From the NCBI GenBank assembly GCA_037890055.1, contig JBBKBD010000020.1: a stretch of DNA of 37,161 nt; one strand, written 5' to 3'. This document shows, piece by piece, positions 9,041 through 17,318 of this stretch (within the stretch, counting starts at the first letter, position 1; every line of letters begins with the position of its first letter). Below the pieces are notes generated by a model that worked only from the letters and a program-made list of their open reading frames with translations, made no database searches and was not told where the DNA came from. A program made the position numbers and the translations under genes. The stretch comes from Mediannikoviicoccus sp037890055. GTDB lineage: Bacteria; Bacillota; Clostridia; Tissierellales; Peptoniphilaceae.

Positions 9041-9043
9041 GTT

Positions 9044-9592
9044 TTAACCTTCTGTATTTGCTTCTGTTTCTATATCAAAAGATACTGCTAAGAAGTCAGC
9101 AGCTCCTTCAACTTGTTTTGCTATACCTACTATTGCAGGACCATTCGCTTTAAATGTTCCTGAATATTGATAAGCATCTGTTCCGTCGCCTTCTGTATCA
9201 GGCACTATTGTGTGATTTCTTTTAATTGCATAGTAACCACCTTTTAAAGGCTTTGAAAAGTCTACTACTACAATATCTTCTGTTGCTTCGTCTCCCAGTT
9301 GTTCTAAGTCGAATACTTGTTGAATTCTATCATGTACTGGATTGTCTTTGTATTTATCTAGTGTAAATGATGTTGAAGATGATACCCCTGTTGTTGTAGT
9401 TCTTTCTGATTTTTCATCTACATACTTTCTTGAGTATTCTTCAGCTTCTTTTGTTGTTGGTAGTTCTGTAAATCCTTTCATTCTGTAGAAGACATTTTCT
9501 TCCCCTACAGACATAAAAGAAACTTTATCAGCTCTTAATTGCAATCCTTTAAATTCTTCTAAATTTTGAATATTTACTTTTTGGTCTGCCAT
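9044..9592 (-). CDS. Major tail (tube) protein
   Basis: This 182-aa protein has the features of A118-type tail tube subunits: a start with a target number of short beta strands (LQLRADKVSFMSVGEE), a central linker, and a C-terminal beta-rich part (GTFKANGPAIVGIAKQVEG). Hundreds of copies form the tail tube. It is translated immediately after the Minor_capsid_3-like gene and is followed by a strong terminator. Both fit a heavily expressed structural gene. Confidence 0.8.
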   Translation of the reverse strand: MADQKVNIQNLEEFKGLQLRADKVSFMSVGEENVFYRMKGFTELPTTKEAEEYSRKYVDEKSERTTTTGVSSSTSFTLDKYKDNPVHDRIQQVFDLEQLGDEATEDIVVVDFSKPLKGGYYAIKRNHTIVPDTEGDGTDAYQYSGTFKANGPAIVGIAKQVEGAADFLAVSFDIETEANTEG

Positions 9593-10015
9593 TTAATCCT
9601 CCGTATAAATTAATCTCATCTGCATTTGATATTGTGATTTTTGATTATCAGCACTTATTAAAAATCCGTCGCTTATAATCTCTATTTTTATCGAATGCCT
9701 GTTATCACTTAATATAGGTAAATCCCTATTTTTGTTTTTATCTTCAATCCACGATATAAGTCTTTCAAAAAAACCTATATTTTCAAGTTGTAATATATAA
9801 TCTGAATCCAAGTAGTTTCTGCTTACTAATGTAAATACTTTTTGCTTTAATGCTCCACCGTCTACATATCTTTTCACTATTGGATTTGCTGGGTCTGTAT
9901 ATATAGCATATTCAGGAACTTCCAAGCCTAAATAATTTACCGATAATCTTGCATCAGGATTAAGCACTTCGCACTTATCGAAAAAATCTCTAATGCTTTC
10001 TATTACTGTTTTCAT
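9593..10015 (-). CDS. Tail terminator-type protein (Minor_capsid_3-like)
   Basis: This 140-aa protein matches the PF12691 (Minor_capsid_3) pattern: SVNYLGLEVPEYAIYTDPAN, then IVKRYVDGGALKQKVFTL, an aromatic-rich helix (LENIGFFERLISWIEDK) and the terminal YQMQMRLIY. Proteins at this position usually close the tail end that meets the head. It overlaps the gene upstream by one base, and the tail tube gene follows with no gap. Confidence 0.8.
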   Translation of the reverse strand: MKTVIESIRDFFDKCEVLNPDARLSVNYLGLEVPEYAIYTDPANPIVKRYVDGGALKQKVFTLVSRNYLDSDYILQLENIGFFERLISWIEDKNKNRDLPILSDNRHSIKIEIISDGFLISADNQKSQYQMQMRLIYTED

Positions 10016-10362
10016 TATCCTGCCCTTCCTCCTGATAAGCTTGCCATACCTTGTAATATTTCTCCTTTTTCTGCGTTTTTCATTCTTTCAAACCACTTAT
10101 TACCTCTCATAGGTGCTTCATTAAAGTTTGCTGGAGTATAATACCACCTTCTTGCATATGGTGTTCTTTGATGTATAGTACCAGAACCTAAAGTTGTTAA
10201 GCCTATAGGTGAACTTTTAAGTGTACCAATTTTAAAAGGAGTGTATTTATCCATTCTTGAAATTACTTCGTTATCAACATACCTTTGAAGTTTATTCCCT
10301 TGTCCTAAGCCACGTTGTCTTGCAGGATTACCGTTGATTTTAAATTCTCTAAATTCAATCAT
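10015..10362 (-). CDS. Tail completion / minor capsid protein (Minor_capsid_2-like, HK97 gp10 type)
   Basis: This 115-aa protein shows the PF11114-like sequence order: LQRYVDNEVISRMDKYTPFK, then GTLKSSPIGL, the TPYARRWYYTP motif and a C-terminal KWFERMKNAEKGEIL helix. The family acts at the head-tail junction. It shares one base with each neighbour (ATG and stop overlap), as is usual in this block. Confidence 0.85.
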   Translation of the reverse strand: MIEFREFKINGNPARQRGLGQGNKLQRYVDNEVISRMDKYTPFKIGTLKSSPIGLTTLGSGTIHQRTPYARRWYYTPANFNEAPMRGNKWFERMKNAEKGEILQGMASLSGGRAG

Positions 10363-10709
10363 TATTTAGCTCCTATCTTTTGGTGATATAGCCTTCCAGT
10401 TCCGAATTTATTAAAATCTATTGTCTGAACAATAAAACATTCTTCAAATTCTTCCCTTATTTCGCTAATACTTTTATAGCTTTTATTAGCTGTTCCAGAT
10501 ATTACTACATCACCTTTTGTAATTTTAAAGGTTACATCGTTTACATAAATTTCAATATCGTTTAATTCAGATAAAGGTCTATTTGATTGAGTTAGGTTGT
10601 AACTTCTTCTATCCTGCCAATGTACTTTACAAGTTTTAATTGGAATAAATACATCTTCTCTTCCTTTTCTTGTCTTTTGAAAAAATGTTGCAATTTTATT
10701 TGTTCGCAT
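10362..10709 (-). CDS. Putative head closure protein
   Basis: This 115-aa protein has no motif I can name with certainty. It is beta-rich (DIEIYVNDVTFKITKGDVVI) and basic at the start (MRTNKIATFFQKTRKGRED). Its place between the head-tail connector gene and the Minor_capsid_2-like gene is that of the head closure (SPP1 gp16-type) protein, which plugs the packaged head. The function is assigned by gene order. Confidence 0.6.
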   Translation of the reverse strand: MRTNKIATFFQKTRKGREDVFIPIKTCKVHWQDRRSYNLTQSNRPLSELNDIEIYVNDVTFKITKGDVVISGTANKSYKSISEIREEFEECFIVQTIDFNKFGTGRLYHQKIGAK

Positions 10710-10710
10710 T

Positions 10711-11085
10711 TTAAAATCCTTTATACATTAATCCAGTATGTGCAAAGTATAATTTTATAATCCTATATATTTTACTTTCTTTAGCATTATATATTTGATT
10801 AAGTTCAGTAATTTGTGGAACATAGTATTCAATCTTTAAATCTCCTACAGCTTCAGATTTTATATTTTCATCTTTGTTGTCATCGTGCATTATCATATCG
10901 CTTTTAATAGCTTCAAAGCATACAATAAAACATTCTTCTATTCTGTCTTTATCTCTTTCATAATCTAGTCTTCCAAATGTGTAATAATTAATTCGACCTT
11001 CAATGTACTTTGTTAAACGATTAAAAAACTCACTGGTGACATATTCATCACCTGTGAGTTCTTTATATCTTTCATAATCCATCAT
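10711..11085 (-). CDS. Putative head-tail connector protein (SPP1 gp15 / gp6-like)
   Basis: This 124-aa, mostly helical acidic protein follows the capsid gene directly. It has the length and helix pattern of the adaptor that binds the portal ring (YERYKELTGDEYVTSEFFNR; ESKIYRIIKLYFAHTGLMYKGF). TTAATCATG lies at its start, two bases after the capsid stop. The assignment comes from gene order and general character. Confidence 0.65.
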   Translation of the reverse strand: MMDYERYKELTGDEYVTSEFFNRLTKYIEGRINYYTFGRLDYERDKDRIEECFIVCFEAIKSDMIMHDDNKDENIKSEAVGDLKIEYYVPQITELNQIYNAKESKIYRIIKLYFAHTGLMYKGF

Positions 11086-11087
11086 GA

Positions 11088-12146
11088 TTATTGTTGTGGA
11101 TCTTCTGTTTCAGCTTCAGCTTCAGCTTCAACTTGTACTGATTGGTCTGTAATTATTCTTGCAATTGGAATTGTTTTAAGTGAAATTGTCTTGCCTTTAG
11201 GGTCTTTTACAACTTCCCAGTTTGAACCGTCTTTTAGTTCATCGTCTGTTGGAGATAAAGTCGCCATATTTTTTGCTGTGAATGAAATTCCATAAGGTGC
11301 GAAGCAATATCTATCTCTAGTATATAAAGTGTCTTCTCCACCATTTACTTTAGGGTCTCTGTCAGTTTCATAAGGCACTTTTGCTCCTACTGGTGTATAT
11401 TCAATCGCTCCTGTACCAAGTACATAAGTAGTATATTTGTCACCTTGAACTGGAACGGTATCATCAATAATAACTACCCTGCCGTTTAAAGTACCAAGTG
11501 TTAAATCTCTTTCAACACCGTTTGCATCAGTAAATCTTAAATATTTAATTAAGTTTAGATTTTCAAGGTCTGTTGCAACTCTTGAGTGCATTATTGCTAA
11601 TGCAAAGTTATTTTTAAGACTTCCAACTGATTTTTGTAGTGCAGTGTTTAAAGTAGTTACATCAAAATTCTTATCTTCATAAGTATGTGATGTAACGAAT
11701 TCTTTATCTTTTGCTGCAGTCATTTTAAAGATACCTTCTAAGATTAAAAGTAAAGTATCTTGTTGTACATCATCCCAGTAGTCGATAATTTGAGATGCGA
11801 CGTTTTCCATTTCGTCGTGTCCACCTGTAATATCATAGGCAAAGTCTTTTTCAGTCCAAGCGTTAGCTCTACCGATTACTACTCTTGTTTGCTTATAGGT
11901 TGATGTTGTTTGTGCTTGAATGTCAGTTTGACCATCATAGTTTAAAGGTTTTCCACCAATTAATCCTTTAAATGGAATTGTAACTAAGTTACCACCAGTT
12001 TGGTCTTTCATCATTTTTGCAATATTTGTGTTAGTTGTAATTGCTGGTGATTTTAGTAAAGGATTATCTCTATCTCTTTTTACTTGTTCAACATATTTGC
12101 CGAATACTTCAGCATTAAAATATTTGTTATCAAAAATTCCTGGCAT
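11088..12146 (-). CDS. Major capsid protein
   Basis: This 352-aa protein lies directly after the scaffold gene, the usual place of the coat protein. It resembles the coat proteins of A118-like phages: KSPAITTNTNIAKMMKDQTG, then NLVTIPFKGLIGGKPLNYDG, and ANAWTEKDFAYDITGGHDEM. These correspond to the N-arm and P-domain, ending with the acidic tail VEAEAEAETEDPQQ. The acidic Glu-Ala repeat at the C-terminus is unusual and might be a surface extension. GGAGTAGAAT lies upstream of the ATG. Confidence 0.9.
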   Translation of the reverse strand: MPGIFDNKYFNAEVFGKYVEQVKRDRDNPLLKSPAITTNTNIAKMMKDQTGGNLVTIPFKGLIGGKPLNYDGQTDIQAQTTSTYKQTRVVIGRANAWTEKDFAYDITGGHDEMENVASQIIDYWDDVQQDTLLLILEGIFKMTAAKDKEFVTSHTYEDKNFDVTTLNTALQKSVGSLKNNFALAIMHSRVATDLENLNLIKYLRFTDANGVERDLTLGTLNGRVVIIDDTVPVQGDKYTTYVLGTGAIEYTPVGAKVPYETDRDPKVNGGEDTLYTRDRYCFAPYGISFTAKNMATLSPTDDELKDGSNWEVVKDPKGKTISLKTIPIARIITDQSVQVEAEAEAETEDPQQ

Positions 12147-12156
12147 ATTCTACTCC

Positions 12157-12732
12157 TTATAATTGTCCTTTTTTGTAAGCATTTAGCATTTCATCATAGG
12201 TCATCTTTTCAGTTGATGAAGGTAGAGGATTACTACCACCTATTGAGTTGCCTGTAGGTTTAGGTTCAGTTTCAAACAAATAACTATCGCTTTCTTTTAG
12301 ATTTTCAATTTGTGCTTTTATATCATCATTTAGATTTTTACTTTCTTTTAAACTATCCATATCAATTAAAGCTTTTACTGCTTTAACGTTTTTTGCTCCA
12401 GCTTTTAAGAAACTTGTATCTAGTTGATGTTCAAGCTGTAATTTTTCTAATTCTTCTTTTCTTTTACTTTCAGATTGTTCGAATTTATTTTTATAATCTT
12501 CAGCAGATTGTTTAATGCTTTCTATATCCATATCTTTAAAGTCTTCGATTTGTTGATTTGCATTATTAACTTGTTCCTGCAATGTTTCTTTTTCACTTTC
12601 TAATGTGGATTTTTCTTGCTTTAAACTTTCTACTTCCGTCTTATAATTTTCTATATCCAGTCCGTTTAATCTGTGTACTGCTGTAATTTGTTCGTCCGAT
12701 AAACCTAATGCTTTTAATTCTTCTGTTTTCAT
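12157..12732 (-). CDS. Scaffolding protein (GP20 family)
   Basis: This 191-aa protein is almost entirely helical and fits the phage minor structural protein GP20 (PF06810) family, which scaffolds capsid assembly. The start (MKTEELKALGLSDEQITAVHR) is typical. Residues ~30-110 form a long coiled coil, and residues ~160-175 are a Pro/Gly/Ser linker before the C-terminal helix (MTYDEMLNAYKKGQL) that probably binds the coat protein. AAAAAGGAGTAAAGAA precedes the start. Confidence 0.9.
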   Translation of the reverse strand: MKTEELKALGLSDEQITAVHRLNGLDIENYKTEVESLKQEKSTLESEKETLQEQVNNANQQIEDFKDMDIESIKQSAEDYKNKFEQSESKRKEELEKLQLEHQLDTSFLKAGAKNVKAVKALIDMDSLKESKNLNDDIKAQIENLKESDSYLFETEPKPTGNSIGGSNPLPSSTEKMTYDEMLNAYKKGQL

Positions 12733-12907
12733 TTCTTTACTCCTTTTTAACTAAGCTTTTTAGGACGTCGCTTTGTCCTGTTATTTTCGTTTTAAGTACG
12801 ATAACTAAAAAGAACAGTTTTAAGACATGTTCAGGTCTGTTCCTAAGGTTGCGAAATTCCTTGTAGGTATTTAAACGTGCGATAAAAATCACACGATTAA
12901 CTCACGA
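12733..12907 (-). other. Structured non-coding leader upstream of the scaffold gene
   Basis: This 175-nt gap is the largest non-coding stretch inside the late operon and has no credible ORF. In the transcribed strand it holds three hairpins. One is at 12876-12895 (8-bp stem with a UUUU loop). One is at 12812-12842 (GAACAG paired with CTGUUC, followed by UUUUU, terminator-like). One is at 12762-12779 (AGGAC and GUCCU), which ends just before the scaffold ribosome binding site. A direct repeat TTAATCGTG overlaps the first. It probably adjusts expression of scaffold and capsid genes. The role is inferred. Confidence 0.5.
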
Positions 12908-13990
12908 TTAAATTTCTTCAATCTCTTCAATTTTTTGTGTAATTTTATTTAATTCTTTTTGTTTGTTTCTGTATTTAATTTTTGATATTTGATAATTCTT
13001 TTTATCTCCTATCGTTTTAAACATTTCAGCACGATTATTATAAACTGTGCTTCTTCTCTCTAAATCTTTTTTAATTTCATTTGCTTTTGTGTAGGTTATT
13101 TCTTCGTCTTCGTATTCAATGATTTCTTCATCTAAACTTTTCAAATACTCATCATCAAACTCATTAGTTGTAATTCCTTTGAAATATGGATACCAGTTAT
13201 GCCTACAGTTTGCTCCCATAAATCCGTCGACTTCTCCATATCCGATATCATCAAGAGTTACACAATCAGGGTCATTCCCTTCAAGGTCTACAATTTCACC
13301 TTGCCAAACTGTGTGAGTTGGTCTTGCTCCTGCGTGTGCAGTTAATTTCATATATCTTTGTCCTAAATCATTAGCATTTAATAAGCTTATTTTCCCTGTT
13401 AGTTGATTTGCTGTTGTTCTTACCGTCATTTTTACAGCACTTCTAACTGTGTAATTTTTACCTAAATCTTTATAATCAATGTATCTTATACCACTGTTAG
13501 ATAATTTGTTGATTAGTTGTTTATTAATTGTTTCTCTATCAACTAATCCAGATTTTAATAAAATCATATGCTTATTTAGTTCGTGCTTATAAAATTCATT
13601 TAATGTAAAAGTATCATTACCAACTACAACTCCTATAGTTTTTTTAAGGTTTTCCAAGTCTCCTTTTGTTTGCTGGATTGTAGCTTCTAAAAGGTTATTT
13701 ACTTTTGCATTTTTCTTAAATTCTTGTAATTCTTTTTCAATTGCTCCATACCGTCTTATTTCGTCGTTATAGTGCATTTGTGCAGTATCGCCTATAATTC
13801 TACCTGTTTCTTCTATTATCTCGTCATATAGTCGATTAGTCTGTGAAATAAGTGTTTTATACTGTGATATATTTATATAATTCTCTTTTTCTATGCAACT
13901 GGCTATATTAATTAAAATATCCAATTCTAATTTATCAAGAACAGCTTGCAGTGGATTAGCTATGTTAAGTAAATATTTAGGAGGTAACAT
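12908..13990 (-). CDS. Minor capsid protein (Phage_min_cap2 family)
   Basis: This 360-aa protein is the head morphogenesis protein that follows the portal gene. The region at residues ~215-275 has the conserved signature: HAGARPTHTVWQGEIVDLEG, then CVTLDDIGYGEVDG, then GANCRHNWYPYF. These Cys/His residues look like a metal site. The rest is helical. A few copies enter the capsid with the portal. The start is four bases after the portal stop, with TAGGAGGTAAC upstream. Confidence 0.9.
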   Translation of the reverse strand: MLPPKYLLNIANPLQAVLDKLELDILINIASCIEKENYINISQYKTLISQTNRLYDEIIEETGRIIGDTAQMHYNDEIRRYGAIEKELQEFKKNAKVNNLLEATIQQTKGDLENLKKTIGVVVGNDTFTLNEFYKHELNKHMILLKSGLVDRETINKQLINKLSNSGIRYIDYKDLGKNYTVRSAVKMTVRTTANQLTGKISLLNANDLGQRYMKLTAHAGARPTHTVWQGEIVDLEGNDPDCVTLDDIGYGEVDGFMGANCRHNWYPYFKGITTNEFDDEYLKSLDEEIIEYEDEEITYTKANEIKKDLERRSTVYNNRAEMFKTIGDKKNYQISKIKYRNKQKELNKITQKIEEIEEI

Positions 13991-13993
13991 TTA

Positions 13994-15331
13994 CTACTCA
14001 TTTTCTATATTGTCGTAAGGTGAAGTTGTTCTATCGCTTTTGGGTGTAATATTGTCATCTACTAATCCGTATCTTTGTTCTAAATAATATTCTTTCGATA
14101 TTATTCCAGCCGATACTTCTGCAAGCATGATTTCTTGCTCTGTTTTGCTATCAACTATCAAGCTATCATCAAAGTCAAAACTAACTTCATAATCTCCTAT
14201 CTTGATGTTGAAGATATTTTCATACCAGAATTTAATTATTTCAATTAATTCTTTTAATGTTGTTTCAAGTTCGTTTTGTATATCAGTAACAGTTGCATAG
14301 CTTCTTTGTCTACTCATCAATATTTCAGTCGCTGTTTTTGCAGTTTCAGGTGACTCAGATAACGTTCCAAATGCTAAACCACAAACAGTTTCTATATTCC
14401 TAAGTATTTTATTTAAATCATTATATAAACTTATATCTCTAATTTGTGGAGAAAAGACTTCATAAAAATCGTCGCCTTTTGATTCTAGTCCTAAATCCCT
14501 ATATAGACGTTGTTTACCTTTTGGCATTTCTCCTTTTGCATTTATATAGGTCACATCAGCGTGAATTGCTAATTCTGAACCTTGCATTTCCCACCTAATT
14601 CTTTGATACTGTTCGTCTGCATCTTGTATAAGTGATAAGGCTCTTGCAAAACACGATATTCCTTCATTGCTTCTTAAATCTAAGTTATTAGCTTGAGGAT
14701 TTTTAAAGTATGCAAATAAAGGCTGTGACCTTTCGAATGTTTCTGTAGGTTCAATCTGTGACCATTCTTCAACACTATTTAAATTAATCAAATCGCCAAG
14801 TGTGTTTGGATTTTCAGAACGGTAAGCACTATTATTAATTGTGTACTCATCGCCATTAATAATGTGTTCTTCTAATCTTGTGTAAAATATTTCTTTATCC
14901 TTATTTGTTTTTACAACTCTATCTAAGAAAGCTATATGATTGATATTTCCAAATTGTTGATAACCAAGGATTACATACATATCAGGCGTTGATATATCAA
15001 TTTCCATTTTTCCATTTTGAATGTAAGGCTTTAATATAACACCACCAAGTGCTAAACCATATTCTACAATTTTTCGTATATCTTTTATAATTCTTTGATA
15101 TACATTTTCTAATTCTTCATTATCAACGTTAGTTTTTAATTCAATTGTTGTTAATCTTGCAAGTTCTGAAGGTATCGTGTAACACAATCCTAAACTCTGC
15201 TTATCTTCTATAGGCAATTCATCTAACCAGTAAGGCTCACCATGATAAGCTTGTAACCATATCTTATAGTTATTATCTATAGTTGATTGCTTACTTGCTC
15301 CTAACCTTTCTTTAATTTCTTGTTCTAACAT
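13994..15331 (-). CDS. Portal protein (A118 family)
   Basis: This 445-aa protein has the length and sequence order of A118/SPP1-type portals, the dodecameric ring through which DNA enters the head. An early motif YGLALGGVILKPYIQNGKME sits near residue 90. The wing region has SNEGISCFARALSLIQDADE, and the crown helices include TATEILMSRQRSYATVTDIQ. It is coupled to the large terminase upstream and the minor capsid gene downstream. Confidence 0.92.
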   Translation of the reverse strand: MLEQEIKERLGASKQSTIDNNYKIWLQAYHGEPYWLDELPIEDKQSLGLCYTIPSELARLTTIELKTNVDNEELENVYQRIIKDIRKIVEYGLALGGVILKPYIQNGKMEIDISTPDMYVILGYQQFGNINHIAFLDRVVKTNKDKEIFYTRLEEHIINGDEYTINNSAYRSENPNTLGDLINLNSVEEWSQIEPTETFERSQPLFAYFKNPQANNLDLRSNEGISCFARALSLIQDADEQYQRIRWEMQGSELAIHADVTYINAKGEMPKGKQRLYRDLGLESKGDDFYEVFSPQIRDISLYNDLNKILRNIETVCGLAFGTLSESPETAKTATEILMSRQRSYATVTDIQNELETTLKELIEIIKFWYENIFNIKIGDYEVSFDFDDSLIVDSKTEQEIMLAEVSAGIISKEYYLEQRYGLVDDNITPKSDRTTSPYDNIENE

Positions 15332-15340
15332 CTTTACTCC

Positions 15341-16651
15341 TTAAATCATAGTTAATTTTCTTATATGCTTTTCAAAACTATATTCAAAACTATCAAGGCT
15401 ATCTATATCAGTAGTTCCATCATCAAGTCTTTCAGTTGAGTTTATTTTTTTAGAATCCCATACAGCTTCTTGTAGTGCATCAACAGTTGTTCTTGCTTCA
15501 TCAGTAAAGTAAATTCTTTGACTTGCTAGTAAGCTATTTACTATTCTTATTCTGTCTATAATAGGTCTTTTTAAACTGTTTTTAACTTTGATATTTATAT
15601 CATTTGATATCAATGTTTGAGTAAGTCCTTTTAATAAAACCTGTTCTGCAGAGTCTGCATATATAGTTGTAATAAATCCGTATTGTCTTAATACTTTTAT
15701 AACGAATTTATAAAACTGTTCGTTTAATGTTTTTGGTGTATCGGGTTTGTGTGTTTCAGATGCAAGGATTATTAATTGCTTATATCCGTCAAACACTCCT
15801 GTAGCTGTAAAAGAATGTTTAGACTCATTACCTCCAAAGTCAACTCCAATATTAATTTCATTTAACATTGGAATTTTATTTAATCTATATTTATCTTTGT
15901 TATTTGCAATTAAAGGATAAATTAAACCGTCTGCAGTAACTCTTAATCCGTCAATATCTCTTTTGTACCAAACGGTATTTTTATCATACTGTGCTTTAAT
16001 TGTGTTTAATCTATCTTCTGAAATTGTTGGATTATCATTAATTGTAAAGTGACCATAATTTACACTTAATACTCCCTGCTTCCCTAACTCTATGTACTTG
16101 TCTATATGTTTTTCATAGATAAAATGTTTAGGATTATCAGGGTTTAAATCCCAATATATCTTTCTGTCTTTTGCAGCAGCTGTTCTGTTAAATGCTTCCT
16201 TGATTGTATTTTCATGATGTAGATTAATTTCAGTCGCTAACCACATACCGTATGAGTTACCACGAATTGACTTAAAACTATCAGACTTTGCTCCACCAGC
16301 AAATATAACAATTTTTTCTTTATAGCCTGTATCAACACCTTTTATAATTAAGGCTTCATTTTGTCTATACTTTCCTAATCTTGATTGACCTCTAAATATA
16401 TGTTCTAGCCCATAGCCGTTACTGTCGCCTACAACTAACTTTGCTTGTGCAACTGTAGGTGCAGTTACTAAGAATAACTTGTCTCTTGATTTTTTTATTT
16501 GATAAGCAAAATCATAAATATGGTCTACAGTTTTGCCCGACCTTATACTTCCTTCTGCAATATTGTATTCGTGTAGATTGCAATTTCTTATATAGTTTCT
16601 ATGTTTTTCATTAAATAGATATTTAATTGTCCTTTTTTTTGATATCTCCAT
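15341..16651 (-). CDS. terL: Terminase large subunit (PBSX/Terminase_3 type)
   Basis: This 436-aa protein is the packaging motor. The N-terminal ATPase has a Walker A motif GSIRSGKT at residues 34-41, and a Walker B-like region around YGMWLATEINLHHE. The C-terminal nuclease begins with the acidic strand INIGVDFGGNESKHSF, which carries the first catalytic Asp of the RNase H-like fold, and a second acidic site follows at FITTIYADSAEQ. The gene starts directly after the small terminase stop. Confidence 0.95.
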   Translation of the reverse strand: MEISKKRTIKYLFNEKHRNYIRNCNLHEYNIAEGSIRSGKTVDHIYDFAYQIKKSRDKLFLVTAPTVAQAKLVVGDSNGYGLEHIFRGQSRLGKYRQNEALIIKGVDTGYKEKIVIFAGGAKSDSFKSIRGNSYGMWLATEINLHHENTIKEAFNRTAAAKDRKIYWDLNPDNPKHFIYEKHIDKYIELGKQGVLSVNYGHFTINDNPTISEDRLNTIKAQYDKNTVWYKRDIDGLRVTADGLIYPLIANNKDKYRLNKIPMLNEINIGVDFGGNESKHSFTATGVFDGYKQLIILASETHKPDTPKTLNEQFYKFVIKVLRQYGFITTIYADSAEQVLLKGLTQTLISNDINIKVKNSLKRPIIDRIRIVNSLLASQRIYFTDEARTTVDALQEAVWDSKKINSTERLDDGTTDIDSLDSFEYSFEKHIRKLTMI

Positions 16652-17146
16652 TTAATCATCACCATAAATGAAACTGTCTATCTCTGATAAGTCTTCTATT
16701 TCTTCGCTTATGCCTTTTATCTTTTCAATTTCAGCATATATCTTTTCAGTTCTTGCATTATCGTTTTTGATTTTAGCTTCGTTTAAATCTCCAAGACCAT
16801 TTAATTCTTTTAATTCTTTTATTGCATTAATAAAGGCAGAGCTGTTCGCCTGCCTAAATCCTTTTTTTTGAATATCTTTTTGTGCTTCTTGAATTATCCA
16901 AATTAAACCTTTTTCTGCATCTTCTCTTTTCCATAATCTTTTTTCTGTGTGTTTTATATCTTCTTGTTTTTTTAATTCACTATACCTTGTAAAAACCTTG
17001 TCGTCTTTAAACAACTTGCTTGCTCTGCTATCTATAGTCGAATCTTTCCATTTTTTGCTTTTAGGGTATGCAATTCTGTATGCTTGCCTTTGAGATTTTC
17101 CATTTAATAATTCTTGCACATATATCTCTTGTCTGTCTGTAAGCAT
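16652..17146 (-). CDS. terS: Terminase small subunit
   Basis: This 164-aa protein fits the Terminase_2 family. The N-terminal DNA-binding helix-turn-helix is LTDRQEIYVQELLNGKSQRQ-AYRIAYPKS, followed by a helical oligomerisation part (AKIKNDNARTEKIYAEIEKI), and an acidic C-terminus (EEIEDLSEIDSFIYGDD) that would contact the large subunit. It recognises the phage packaging site. GGGGGAAAGGAGGT is its ribosome binding site. Confidence 0.9.
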   Translation of the reverse strand: MLTDRQEIYVQELLNGKSQRQAYRIAYPKSKKWKDSTIDSRASKLFKDDKVFTRYSELKKQEDIKHTEKRLWKREDAEKGLIWIIQEAQKDIQKKGFRQANSSAFINAIKELKELNGLGDLNEAKIKNDNARTEKIYAEIEKIKGISEEIEDLSEIDSFIYGDD

Positions 17147-17159
17147 ACCTCCTTTCCCC

Positions 17160-17318
17160 CTAACTATCTTTATATCTTGTTATTAGCTTTATTAATCCTT
17201 TCTCTGCACCTTTTAAATCTCCATTAATAGCTTGACCTCTTAATGTTTTTATATGATTTTTAGGTATAATATTTTTGTAGTTTTTTAACTCTTTTATAAA
17301 TAAATTAATATTATCCAA
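17160..17318 (-). CDS. Small phage protein upstream of terminase (52 aa)
   Basis: The frame starts at a TTG at 17318 that lies inside the last codons of the methyltransferase (8-nt overlap). No ATG is in a better place. The product MDNINLFIKELKNYKNIIPK followed by HIKTLRGQAINGDLKGAEKG is a recurrent small protein just upstream of small terminase in Firmicute phages. Its function is unknown. The central TLRGQA-x2-GD motif is its recognisable part. It ends 13 bases before the small terminase start. Confidence 0.7.
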   Translation of the reverse strand: MDNINLFIKELKNYKNIIPKNHIKTLRGQAINGDLKGAEKGLIKLITRYKDS

